The notes beneath the pieces are model-generated. The model made no database searches, had not been told where the DNA came from, and saw only the letters and a program-made list of their open reading frames with translations. Made by a program: the position numbers and the translations under genes. This document shows, piece after piece, positions 1-10,720 of a stretch of DNA of 64,000 nt (position 1 is the first letter of the stretch; every line of letters begins with the position of its first letter). Source of the stretch: Forficula auricularia (Eukaryota; Arthropoda; Insecta; Dermaptera; Forficulidae); assembly GCA_024734495.1 (NCBI GenBank), contig JALMQS010000099.1:100469322-100533321 (forward strand). Reading direction: 5' to 3'.

Positions 1-1080
1 TTAGAACATTTAAATCTATTTCAATTTGCAACTTGAACGTGTTAAATATGTTATTTGTTGCATATCATTTTTATAAGAATCATATGCTCATGGAAAGATA
101 TATAAGTTTGTTTAGAGGCCTTGGATTGTTTTTTCTTATGAATTTTTAAAATAAAAATGTGAATAAATAAAATTAGCCTTATATATTAATTTTAATATGC
201 TAATGGCGAAAATCACCAACCACTAGATGCGCTGCTAACGGGGAAGAAAAACTTTATTATTCTTAAAAGAGTTTCTTATATAACTTTCTGCCAATTGATG
301 TCAGAAGGGGTGAATTCGCATAATCATACATGTTATTATTGATTCTATATATTTATAAAAGTTGTAATTATCTCCAAAAGAACTAAAATTCTCTCTTCGA
401 AAGAGGACAAATAGTTTCTATATAGTGATTGTAAAGCTAAGAATAAAAAATACGATTTGGTCGATTAAGAAGGTCCTTTCGCCACCAATGTTAAATAAAT
501 AATATTAGATTATAACTATAACTTAATTTTTTATAATAGTTTAAGTCTCTATCTACCAGTTTCAATCACAGATTAGCGAGCGAATTTTTGAAAATAATTT
601 TTTTTTAATCTAAACATTTTCTCAGCGTTTTATGGAAAATTAAGATCTTGACACTTTCTCTTGAATTATACTACTATTAGTTGATTATATAAAGTTAAAA
701 AAAACTAAAAATTAAATTTTTTGCAATAATATATGTATATGATTGACCAACGAATTTACTTGGATATTTACTTTAAAAAATCACATAAATGCTATGTTTG
801 GATCTAAACATAAACATTATTAATACAACCCATTGCCAAATTATACAAGAGTTAATCACACATTAGCGATCGAATTTTTGAAAATAAAATTTTTATATCA
901 ACTGATTTGAATAAATCAAATTAACTTTTGTATTTTTTTTTTTTAATTGTTTTTATTTCAAACATTTACAGCTTTCATACTATTTATTTTTTAATTCTAT
1001 TATTTTTCATTTGTATTTTAACTTACGAAGATAAGTCAAAAATTACCTACACTTTTCGTTCTACAACTTTATTAAATTAA
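1..1080. other. AT-rich DNA without a recognisable gene
   Basis: No convincing coding sequence on either strand. A short motif, AATCACANATTAGCGANCGA followed by ATTTTTGAAAATAA, occurs twice (about 563-600 and 854-890), so part of this stretch is a small dispersed or local repeat. The rest is low-complexity A/T sequence. Confidence 0.5.
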
Positions 1081-1082
1081 GA

Positions 1083-1215
1083 TAGGAGGGAGCCGCATGC
1101 GCATGCGTTGAGTTGGCGCGTCTGTGGTCACGTACGGAATTTAATCACGATCGCGTCAGTTGTCTTCTAGCTACAACAGCATAATCATGTCAGCTCCGCG
1201 TTTAAAAATAATTTA
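1083..1215. promoter_or_regulatory. GC/CpG-rich island with an NRF-1-like palindrome
   Basis: This segment stands out sharply from its AT-rich surroundings. It contains the alternating purine-pyrimidine palindrome GCATGCGCATGCG near 1096, which resembles the NRF-1/Ewg binding consensus, followed by several CpGs (GGCGCG, CACGTACG, CACGATCGCG). Such motifs are typical of ubiquitous promoters. No TATA box, start codon or exon can be tied to it, so a promoter or enhancer role is inference from composition. Confidence 0.3.
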
Positions 1216-2303
1216 AAATCAAAATTTTCAAACCCACCTAGCTAGCAAGATGCCCGCCGTAGCTTATTATAATATAGAAAAATATATCACAGAATATTTT
1301 TTAAATACTGTAAAAGAATGAAACCACAAACACTTACACTTAATCTCTTAATTAATAAACTCCAAAAGAGAAGCATCAATTAATTGCACGCTTTTGAATT
1401 ATTTATCATTGGAACCGATCCGTTTGAATGATAAGCTTTGTGCATTAAATGAATTGCTGTTAATGAAACGAAATGGTTGATGGAAATAGAACATACACAT
1501 TGAAACATGCACGCAGGTATGGACGCAGCAGCAGCAGCTCCAATAGGGATATTTGTCTCTGATATCTGTTCCTTCAAAGGGAAGAACCTCGTTCGCTCTA
1601 CATTCAAAATCAAAATGAAACCAGAATTGAAATACAAAAAATGGTCCCCTTCTTTCATGCCATGCGTCAATACATTATTATTTCATTATATGTATATTAT
1701 TATTATTTTTATATTCAGTGAATAAAAGAAATGCAATAGGTAAAAATCAAAACAATTCTTCAAATCTTCTAATAAAATTTCATTCGCTCGATAAGATTTT
1801 TTAAAGTGATATTTACTTTCAAAAGAAAAGATATGAATATTAGAAAAAGTGATTTTTTAAAACCCACATCAGTACAATTCTATTTTTTTCTTCCAAATCG
1901 ATGTGCTTTTCAGGAATAATATATTTTTTAATGATTTAAAGATTGCAAAGTATGGTTAAAATTGATCTGTCGTTTCATCTTTTTGATAACTATTTTAATA
2001 AATTTATGAGCTCACTGCTTATATCTTTTAATAATAAAATTTTATTTAATAAAAAAACACGCAAAGCCACCATGAGCATCAAGAGACTAAAATTATGGTG
2101 TCATTCTTTTTTTCATTAAAAATAATTCCTAGACTAGTTGAATGATTAAAAAATAAAATGAATATAGTCGGTGCTCGGGATACACCTATAACCTATATTT
2201 TAAACTTTATTAAAAATTTAGTTTTAAAAACGGCTACTAATAATATTCAATTATTTTTTTTAAGTTTTTCTTTTTGTCATTTATTTCATAAAAAGCTCTT
2301 ACA

Positions 2304-2452
2304 TTAAATTGAAAGTTTTTGCCGAGAGTAGCAGAATTTGTATATATTGAAGGAGATAATAAAGAGTGTGTCTTCTGCTGGAATTATAAATTGTTATTTA
2401 TTTATAAAGATTTATAATTCCAGCAGAAGACACCTCTTTTATTGTCTCCTTC
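2304..2452 (+). mobile_element. Palindromic short element, hammerhead-associated family, copy 1 (core deleted)
   Basis: A 149-bp foldback flanked by an exact 12-bp target duplication, AAAGCTCTTACA, at 2292-2303 and 2453-2464. The left end reads TTAAATTGAAAGTTTTTGCC, then CGAGAGTAGCAGAATTT. The arms share GGAGANAATAAAGAG and TCTTCTGCTGGAATTATAAA, and the right arm ends in TGTCTCCTTC. Copies lie at about 6.3, 17.4, 39.8, 45.1 and 55.6 kb. In this copy the centre holding the ribozyme-like sequence of the 45-kb copy has collapsed. Confidence 0.8.
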
Positions 2453-2609
2453 AAAGCTCTTACACATTATCCTAAAAAGTCTTTCATTTTTATTACAAAT
2501 CAAAAAATCTGGCTTAACTTAAACTCAACCTCACAAAACCAAGTCTACTTCCTCGTATAATGATAGAAATTTATATCCACTACAATAGCACTAATATTAA
2601 ATACAAGCT

Positions 2610-3150
2610 GCGAAGCCCGCCTTTGGCGGCCCTCTTGTTAGCCAGAAGGTTTTGCTCCCTGGGTCTCCACCCATTTTGGTTGGTTGGTTGTTGAGTTTCT
2701 AGTTCCTTTTAAGGGTCCACAGTTTGTGTATACAAATTTTGGTTGAGTTTGCTCCAAAGGCTTGAGATTTTAATTTTTTGACCCCTCCCCCCCATTTTGG
2801 GTGCTTAGTTTTCGAATTTCTTTAAACAATAATTACCAGGAATCACATCTTCTACAACTTTGCTTGTAATTGAATTTGCCAGAGTTAATAGTTTAGGAGC
2901 TATTTTATAATTTACAGTATTTCGCCTCTCTCACCAAGCCCTCTTTTGCAGTCAAAATATCAAAATATTATATAGCAGTCATTTTAAGTTAGAAACCATC
3001 TGATCCAAATATAAAATTTCATAAGAATATTTCCAGCCGTTTTTATGACCAGTAGACACAAAAGAGGGCGAACAGGCAGAAAACAGACAGACAGGAATTT
3101 TGGTGAAGGCGATTTGAACCAATGTACAGACAAAACCTTTACTTTATATA
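2610..3150. repeat. Dispersed repeat patchwork
   Basis: It starts with a small palindrome (CCCGCCTTTGGCGG, 2618-2631) also seen near 44.97 kb. It continues with the theme of the G-tract family (a version of CCAAACTCAACCAAATTTTG and a C/G run near 2785). From about 2990 to 3145 it looks like a retrotransposon 3' tail (AAATTTCATAAGAATATTTC, then a CAGACAGACAGG stretch). No coding sequence seen. Confidence 0.45.
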
Positions 3151-3221
3151 TATGGTATATAGATAGTAAATTTTTTAAGTTGACTCAAGAAAGTGATTTT
3201 TATATTTAATAAAATTACCTA

Positions 3222-4900
3222 ATTCTCCATGCGGGAACAACGGAGGAATCAAGAAATTTTGAAAGTAATATCCCTCAGATAGAATTAAAAGAAACTGAAA
3301 TTATAGAATCAATCCAGAAATTAAAAATTCGCAAATCTCCAGGTGAAGATGGTATAACCAACGAGATGAATCAAATATGGTGTCCTAAATTATGGAAAGA
3401 AATCATCTTATTATTAAAACAAATATTAACCCTCTATAAGAAATCAGAAGAATGGAAAACTAACATAGTTATTCCTATTTTTAAAAAAAGGAGAAAAAGG
3501 AAACCCACAGAGGTATCAACTTGCTCAATACTCATCTAAAGATCGCCACGTCTATTATAGCAAACAATCTCACTAAGAGTATAAATCTTGAAAGATGAAC
3601 AACAGGGATTTAAACGCGGGCGTTCTTGTATCGATGTTATATTTGTTGTGAGGCAACTAGTTGATGAAGCCTTGGAATTTAATAAACTTGCCTTTTTCTG
3701 TTTCATTGACATTGAAAAAGCTTTTGATAAAATCCAACTGAAGTATGTCCTGAAGATTTTGGAAGATCATGGAACACCAGTGGTCCTCATTAGATTAATT
3801 CAGGAAATATATAGAAATAATTATGCAAGAATCAGATTAGAGGTGAAACTGGAGGGGATGATTCCAGTCAACCAGGGAATTCGACAAGGACATTCAAATT
3901 TTTATTCAACCTTGTAATTAATAAAAGACCTCAAAAATGTCCAAGACTACTCAATTGGAAGATGATCGCGCGGAGAATTTACCACTGCTCGAAGCCCCTA
4001 AAACCTTAGTAAATTGGATATTGAATTGAATCTAAGTTTCTGAGATTGGCTCGTGATCCCGGCTTCTTCCTTCTGCTCTGTTCTTTTCACGATGGAGGGG
4101 CCAGCCCATACTGGCCTATAGGGGATCCACCTTCTGGTGTATCTCCTTCTCACATCAATATCATTAAAAAAAAAAAAAAAAAATGAGAACGTAAATATCG
4201 TGTGCTATGCAGACGACGCGGCTCTTGTTGCGGAAAGCGAAAACGATCTCCAACGACTCTTACATAAATTTGCACTTTCCTGCGAAAAATTTCAGCTTAA
4301 GATATCTTCGAAAAAGACGAAAACTCTCACAATTGCTAGAGAACCAGTTCGCTGTAAGCTACAACTATATAACACCATAGTGGAACAAACAAGTGTCATT
4401 CTTCAACTATCTCGGCGTTCAGATAACCAGCACGAAAAGCGTTAGCGAGGAAGTCAGACTCCAATCTATTAAGGAGTCCAAAATATCAGGATTCCTGAAT
4501 GAAACGATTTGGTCAAACAAGTTTCTGGAAACGGAAGCAAAAGTACGCATCTATAAGACCGTTGTGCGACCAATTTTGACATATGCGGCCGAAACAAGAA
4601 CAGACACCTCAAAAACAAGAGAAATATTGGAAGTTCGTGAGATGAAATCGCTACACACAATTGCAGGTAAAACAAGGATGGGCAAAAAATAAAGATATTA
4701 GGGAAAAGTGAAATATACAAAAAATCAGCGTATGGGTCCAAAGGAGAAGAACAGAATGGAGTGCATACGTATTGCGAATGAATGAAGACCGACTGGTGAG
4801 GAAGGTACATGACAACAACCCTACCGGGAAAAGAAGACGGAGCCCTCCAAGAAAACGATGGAAACAGGCTCTGGAATAAACAGGTTTTTAGCCTAACAAT
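3222..4900 (+). pseudogene. Decayed RTE-like non-LTR reverse transcriptase, interrupted by a second insertion
   Basis: Three frames together give the order of a LINE reverse transcriptase. At 3230-3480 there is a segment with KSPGEDGITNEM and a following IPIFKK, corresponding to the fingers region. At 3588-3917 comes QQGFKRGRSCIDVIF, then DIEKAFD, the first catalytic aspartate motif, and GIRQGH in place of the usual G(V/I)RQGDSLSP. After a frameshift the frame reads FNLVINKDLKNVQD. A foreign insert follows, and the catalytic box CYADDAALVAE resumes at about 4200. The tail (SFFNYLGVQITSTK, then TEWSAYVLRMNEDRLV in another frame) is the usual RTE-type C-terminus. Several frameshifts and stops make it non-functional. 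The clade assignment rests on motif style and is moderately sure. Confidence 0.8.
3955..4182 (+). mobile_element. 3' end of a second LINE, inserted in the RTE-like pseudogene
   Basis: The reverse transcriptase frame stops matching after VQDYSIG (about 3950) and resumes with ENVNIVCYADD at about 4184. The 230 bp between ends in a paired GGGGCC...GGCCTATAGGGG stretch, then ATCATT and about 18 A residues. This layout parallels the tail of the LINE at 10.7-11.8 kb, which ends GATTGCATT plus poly(A). It is best explained as a heavily 5'-truncated retrotransposon copy. A clean target duplication was not identified. Confidence 0.6.
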
Positions 4901-5479
4901 AAGAAGAAGAAAAATAAGACTTAATTCTCTATATCTGAATAGAACTTTTCATCATTAAATCATGTATTCAGAAATTTTTTCGGGGGGTGTGGGTGGGGTG
5001 TGAAGGAAATAATAATTTTATCAAAATATTATAGAATTATATTTAATATCGTTAAACGATGTTTTATAAAAGATTTTCGCGGACACATTTACCTATATGT
5101 ATATTTATTGCTACCTATAAAAGATATCATGGTGGCATGGGGTTACTCCTCTCAGAGAAATTTACTATTAATTGATTAATTTTTAATACTAATTCATTGA
5201 ATAAATTCCGAAATTTTATTAAATAATTTTCACTATTCCCGAAGTGCTACAAGATTAATTAAAAGGATTGTTAGATTTACATGCAAGAAACTTCTTGAAA
5301 AATTCGAGTAAAGAGAGCACCGAGGCAGAACCTGAGGAAGAGAAGAGCTCAGATGATAGGGTGCACGTTTTTCCATGGGATATTTTAGAAAATGAAGTGA
5401 AGAATAAAATGGGAATTGGAAGACTTAGATAAGAGTATTTTCCGCCGATAATGAAAGATATGCGACTTTTAGAATAGTC

Positions 5480-5573
5480 AAATAGTTGGCATGGGATAGA
5501 TTTGTAAGTAGCCGGGTGGTTACATCAAACCAGTCTTAGGAATAAATAGATGATGATTATGATGATGAATAAC
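5480..5573 (+). mobile_element. 3' tail of an RTE-like LINE
   Basis: The end reads CATCAAACCAGTCTTAGGA and closes in a GATGATnATGATGATGA microsatellite. The same end is found at 51.35 kb and, inverted, at 46.6 kb, where it follows recognisable reverse transcriptase C-terminal sequence. Upstream (about 5300-5480) only shattered coding traces are visible, so the 5' limit is uncertain. Confidence 0.5.
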
Positions 5574-5715
5574 TAATTCATTGGAGAACATTCAAAATGT
5601 TATTAGATAATTATACTCAGTATTTAAATGAAATAAAGTGTACACCCAGTAGGTAGTTAGTTGATTTCGAAAAATTGGCTTAGAGCATTGCCGAGTGCTA
5701 GATATGCCAAAGTTA

Positions 5716-6181
5716 AGGTGACCATATACGTACCGAATTTTCCGGGACAGTCCTGAATTTTCAGTCCCTGTCCCAATTTTTTACAACTCGTTTTTTGGTC
5801 CCGAATTTATAGCATTTGTCTCGAATTGTCCCGAAATACAGTAGTGTGAGAACGTAAAAGTTTAAATGCATATATTTAATTTAAGTAGTGTTAGATTGTA
5901 GACTGAGAATACATTAAAGTGGACACTTTGAAGAGTATGTTAATCACCAAAATAAATTTTAATGAAAATTGCACAGACTTTTATAAGAAGATCAAAAAAG
6001 AATAATGTGTTCTAAGAAATATTCATGCTTCATAGAAATATAAGGCTACTTTGTCAAAATAATTAAGAGGAGTTACAAATTCATTATTTTGTTTAAAAAT
6101 AAATGAAAAAAATATTTAAAAAATTATATATATATTTTATATATAGCGTCCCGAATTTCGAAATTCGAAATCTGGTCACCT
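5716..6181. mobile_element. Non-autonomous TIR DNA transposon (AGGTGACC ends)
   Basis: The left end AGGTGACCATATACGTACCG and the right end ...CGAAATCTGGTCACCT form terminal inverted repeats, with internal repeats of the theme TCCCGAATTT/GGGACAGTCC. TA dinucleotides sit at both junctions, so a TA target duplication is possible. An imperfect longer duplication (AAAGTTA against TAGTTAA) would instead suggest hAT. No transposase coding sequence is present, so this is a 466-bp deletion derivative or miniature. Confidence 0.65.
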
Positions 6182-6275
6182 TAGTTAAAGTGCCTTTCAT
6201 GTATTCCTCCTAATGTGCAGGCTTTTTCGCTGCAAACGTATACTACAGTACGCCTTAAGGTATTATATATAAGAA

Positions 6276-6396
6276 TTGAAAGTTTTTATGCATAGGATAG
6301 CAGGATTTTTATATATTGAGGGAGACAATAAATAAATAATATAAAATAAATAAATTTATAATTCCAGTAGAAGACACTCTTTTATTGTCTCCTTCA
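6276..6396 (+). mobile_element. Palindromic short element, hammerhead-associated family, copy 2 (core deleted)
   Basis: The left end AATTGAAAGTTTTTATGCAT is followed by GGGAGACAATAAA. The right arm has AATTCCAGTAGAAGACACTC and TATTGTCTCCTTCAA. It is a diverged, short copy of the element at 2304-2452. The flanks show an imperfect duplication (ATATAAGAA against ATATAAAAGAA). Confidence 0.65.
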
Positions 6397-6559
6397 ATAT
6401 AAAAGAATGATGATTTCTACCAGCAAGCTCAAAAGTGGGTTTTAATTACTTTCGTTTATATATTATTTAAGATAAAAGAAAAATCCCTAAAAATACATTT
6501 ACCTTTTCTAATAAATATTAGAGAGAATCGAGTATAGGACTTTCTTGCAAAAATAAATA

Positions 6560-7060
6560 AATAAATTGGGGGAATCCACTTTTTTTCTCTTCATTGGTTT
6601 TATCTTTTTCTATATTCCCTAATGGCCAACACATCATATTTCCCCTCTCAACTCATCTCCCTCCCTCATTTTATTCTTATTATGATTCTTATTCTTATTA
6701 TTAATATTATTTTGGGTCGATTTTTAATTCTCTTTGAACGGATTGGTTGATGAAAAAGAGCCGGCTTGCCGTTTTCTTGACAGGATCAACGCCTCGTTCC
6801 AATCTCTATTATTCAAGTAAACCACTCCCGTCTGACAGTCAATATTAAAAGAGTGGGGGTGAGAGGGCGCAGGGGGGTACGGGGGCCAGGCGGCATCTTT
6901 TATTTTATTTTATTTTTCATTTTAACGTGTTTTGAACCCCGAAACGCAACTGGCAGACATTTTCTTGATTAATGGTACTCTAGATAATGCGATCTTCACC
7001 AAATTCATACAATTTAATCAAAATCTAAATTGAATTAGAACACGAGCCAAAGTTGATTTT
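6560..7060. other. Apparently single-copy, less AT-rich stretch
   Basis: I see no relatives of this segment elsewhere in the window. It includes pyrimidine-rich DNA (6640-6680), a mixed-composition block (about 6755-6840) and a G-rich run (6853-6890). No ORF of note. It could be ordinary unique DNA or a conserved non-coding element; nothing in the window decides this. Confidence 0.3.
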
Positions 7061-7565
7061 TCTCAACTGTTTTTTTACACATATACACACACAAGTAAAA
7101 AATATATACTATACTAATATAATTTAGTCGTCCTTTAGGCCTCAACAATCGATAACTTCTACTCGGAAATGTAGGTTATGTATAATATTTTATTACAGAG
7201 TCCCATATAAGTTTTTGCCAGGGGGGCAAGATTTAATTTGCCCTTGCCCCCCACCCCCAAAAATCCTATATAAAACAAGCAAAGTATGATAAAAGAATAA
7301 ATAATTTAAATTTTAACACCAGTGTATTTTAAAATTACATTACGAAAAATTTCCCGCTTCTCAAAATTTGGGTCCGGGGCAGGGTGGTTTGGTTAAAACC
7401 ACTGGTTGAAATCGGTTTAAACCGTCCTGGACTTTATCCGATTTTGACCAGTGGTTTTTATTGAGTGACCACTTGAATAGCATAATTTTGATTTGTATTT
7501 TCATACTTACATATAAATAAAATATTGTAAATAAATAAACAACATACAAATTTCATATAGTAGTA

Positions 7566-7798
7566 CAGTGTTTCTAAGCCTTTTTGGTTGAAGGCACACT
7601 AAAAATATCTGGAATCATTTGCGGCACTCCTAAATATAAAAAAAAATGTAAACGTTGTATGATACAAAAAATAAAATAAAAACAAGTAATTACAAATACT
7701 ATTTCAAAGTTACAAAACCCATGCAATTTTAATTATTTGTCAAAAACGCTCGCGGCACATTTGACAATCTCTCTCGGCACATAGATTGAGAAACACTG
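7566..7798. mobile_element. hAT-type miniature element
   Basis: Terminal inverted repeats CAGTGTTTCTAAGCC at the left and TTGAGAAACACTG at the right match the familiar CAGTGnTTCTCAA ends of hAT miniatures. Subterminal GGCACAC/CGGCACAT motifs are also typical. The 8-bp flanks TAGTAGTA (7558-7565) and TATTAGTA (7799-7806) agree at 7 of 8 positions, as expected for a hAT target duplication. No transposase; 233 bp. Confidence 0.85.
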
Positions 7799-7996
7799 TA
7801 TTAGTATATAATATACATATTTCGGGAAAATAAAATTGCCCACATGAATAATACAAAATCAAAACCGAACTTAATGGCAACAAAACATAAATTTTGTATC
7901 AAATATAATATAATAATAATTTTAAAAATTACACTTTGATACTTAGAAAACACTATTAATATTGTGGAATAAATAGCTTGATCGACTGGTATGAGG

Positions 7997-8213
7997 AATG
8001 GAGCAATAAAGATAATCGGAATTGCAGTCAGTGTAGTTATTCAGTTAAACTACTAAACGCCAACGTTTCGGCACACACTTAAGTGCAGGGAATTTATGAG
8101 TTACCATTACTCGCCCTGACGAAGGCACAAATTGTGTGCCGAAACGTTGAGTTTTAGTAGGTTAACTGAATAAATACACTGACTGCAATTCCGACTATCT
8201 TTATTGCTCCACT
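7997..8213. mobile_element. Foldback element with hammerhead-like core
   Basis: Two arms of about 75 bp (roughly 7998-8069 and 8134-8213) are inverted copies: the left holds GGAGCAATAAAGAT, ATTGCAGTCAGTG and CGTTTCGGCACAC, and the right holds the same in reverse. Between them lies a short unpaired middle with CCCTGACGAAGGC. The left-arm counterpart of the ribozyme-like core has lost the ACGAAGG stretch, so only the right arm keeps it. No ORF. Confidence 0.75.
8116..8150 (+). ncRNA. Hammerhead-ribozyme-like core
   Basis: The strand reads CTGACGA (8116-8122), then a helix-II-like stem GGCAC/GTGCC (8124-8128 with 8136-8140) closed by a 7-nt loop, then GAAAC. This fits the hammerhead core CUGANGA, helix II, GAAA. 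A two-base helix III with a GUU cleavage triplet can be drawn, but a convincing helix I is not visible. Activity is therefore doubtful and the call is a structural resemblance. Confidence 0.4.
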
Positions 8214-9611
8214 ATCACTATTAATATTAGTGTTAAGAATATTGTCTTGAGTGTATTATTTACATACATAACTATTATTATTCTATATTCTGACTGAATA
8301 AAAGTATAAAATGAAAAGAACATAGAAAATATATAAATAGGTATAAGGTATATAGTAAAACACTAAAAAAAATTGTGGTTAAAACCAATTTTGGACGGTT
8401 TTAACTACTTTTGACCATTGCCCTATGGCCAAAGACTACACAAGTTTTTTTAACAGCCCTGGTCCGAGTGCACGTGCCCCCTCTACTCCCCCTAGAACCG
8501 GTCGTTTTTTATAGACAATTAATACGGTTTTACTTTAATAAACTCCGCAATCACCAATTCATCAATCTAATATTCATATTATAAAAAGTCATCATCATCA
8601 CATTACATATTTTAATTAGCAAATATTTCGAGAGTAATTAGAATGAGAATCATTAGTATACATTTATATAAAAAATTAAATAAAAATACAAAAAGCAACA
8701 TATCTCTTTATTATTATAGGTTGCCAGGTAGGTACTGTCAAACCTCTCGATAACTCTCGTCAACCAGCCCGGGCAATAATTTTCTGGAAAGAATTTTAGT
8801 TACTGGCATGATGATAAGGGGAGTATTAATCTAAAGTATACTTTCATGTCTGTTTATATATATAATAAATTGGATGTGTGTGGGGTATATATAATTTGGC
8901 TTATTTGAATTTGTTTCATTATCATGATATCAATAATCGGAATGAAATGGATACTAGATGGCTTCATTGAAGGGAATGGATAATATTGATATTTATCTCG
9001 AATAAATATTAAACAACACTGGCAGAGAGCTGGTTAAAAATATTTCAATATAATATAATGATATATCCGTGGATGGAGCATTATTATCTATCATAATAAT
9101 TGACTTTCTAATTTGATGCACCAGGGATAATAATTTCAAATACTGATTTAGACCACAATAGAAAAATAAAATTGAAAGTTATTTATATTGATTAAAGCAA
9201 GTCTTAGAGAATAAAACAATTTTCTATTGCTAGAAACTGTAGGTATTCTAAAGTCATTGAACATTTGGAATAAGTTTTATAAATTAAAGGGTTTATTTAG
9301 TCACATAAAATAAATAAATAGAGTAATTTTAGTCAATTAATATTATTTATTTGATAGATTAACTAAACAGTTTCTAAATAAGGTAAGAATAATTGGAGAA
9401 AAAAGTTAAAACTTTTCAAGACTCGGTACACTCTCAGAATAAAGCATCCATAGGAATGTATAATAAACTAATTTAATAAAACAATAAAAATTTAAATAAA
9501 TATTATAATTATTTTGAGTATTTTTTGTTATAACAATCACTAGGATGTCTCTTTCTGAATTGTAATGGATAATTTTATTACATGTTAGAAGGGTTGTATT
9601 TAACCCCTTGC

Positions 9612-9742
9612 GTGTTGAAGCCAAGTCCTAAAAAGCTACCCAAGCCAATAGCTGCTCTTCGAGGTGGAACCAGTGAAGGCAGACTAGTTCTAGGCCAAAG
9701 GGCAGCTATTGGCTTAGATTTCTTTTTGGAACTTGGTTTAAT
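9612..9742. repeat. Imperfect inverted repeat (possible miniature foldback)
   Basis: AAGCCAATAGCTGC near 9638 is mirrored by GCAGCTATTGGCTTA near 9702. The match extends outward with interruptions through AAGCCAAGT at the left and ACTTGGTTT at the right. Short ORFs on both strands here are by-products of this symmetry (both translate to a PIAALxxRTSLxS-like string), not genes. Confidence 0.5.
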
Positions 9743-10548
9743 TTTTAAATGTGGTAGAAATATTCTGACATAATAAGAATTATTCATAAAATCTTTGATT
9801 CAGAAGAAGACACCCTTATGATTTTTCTGATGAATTCTAATTTTACTAATATCAACAAAATAAACTTTTCATATTCATTCTTTTTTGATTATTTGTATTT
9901 TAGAAATGTCAAAAAATGAACAAAGCTAATTTTCATGTGTTATTTTTTATCTATTAAACTGTCTGTATTTGAATATCCATGATATCTTTGAGTTCAAATT
10001 TTTTTACTTGTGTTAAATATTATGTCAGATATGGTGCTCCTTGGAAAACAAATCTACTGCCTGAATTGTATATTTGGGATTTAAATTCAATTTCCAAAAG
10101 GGTGAATAAAAAGCCTTCTGACAAAATAAAACGTATCCATAACATCTTTTAAACAGATGATGATAACCGCTCGTGATTTTCTAAAAAAATTAGGTATATC
10201 TAGTAATAAACTTTTTATATTTCCAAAGCGAAAAAGGATTGAAAAAGTAGAATATTAGAATTTAATCAAATCGTTTTATGAGAGCTCATGATCGACTAAC
10301 TAAAATGAGTTGAAATTTCTATAAATATTAACTTTTTCTGGCAAAAAAAGCAAAATCTTTGACAAAACTAGGAAAACCGAGGGGCGAACCAGAAAAAAAT
10401 ATATTTTCTTGGAATTCAAATTAATCAATGAGAAAAAAAATGACACTTGTACTTGGACGAGTTTTAAAAAAGGCTTTGTGCAAAATCAGTCACTTTGAAA
10501 AACCAATAAATATATTGAAACTTATACATAGACCCAGAAAAGATATTC

Positions 10549-10615
10549 TCAATGTAAAAAAGAAAATTTAAAATATAAATTATTATGTGTGTTTCACTGA
10601 ATAAAAGACAAAAAC
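10549..10615. repeat. Left arm of an inverted repeat flanking a LINE
   Basis: The segment AATGTAAAAAAGAAAATTT through GTTTCACTGAATAAAAGAC is repeated in inverted orientation at 11801-11868. The two arms enclose the LINE fragment and its poly(A). Just inside this arm, at 10648-10672 on the minus strand, lies CTGAAGATG with CGAAA, a degenerate version of the hammerhead-like core seen in other foldbacks of the window. Confidence 0.7.
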
Positions 10616-10720
10616 CTTATTTGGATTGACTCTATATATAATATATATTTCGTGTTGTGAGCCCATCTTCAGGAGATCAAGCCAAATATAAAGTCAAAGT
10701 AAAGCCAAAGCCGAAGTATA

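Noticed and set aside
1380..1725. Short overlapping ORFs around a CAG-type stretch
   Set aside because: Short, on both strands, with no recognisable motif; alanine run comes from a GCA repeat.
9578..9787. Overlapping ORFs on both strands with similar peptides (PIAAL..)
   Set aside because: They arise from an imperfect palindrome; the same DNA read from both strands gives similar strings. No codon structure or domain.
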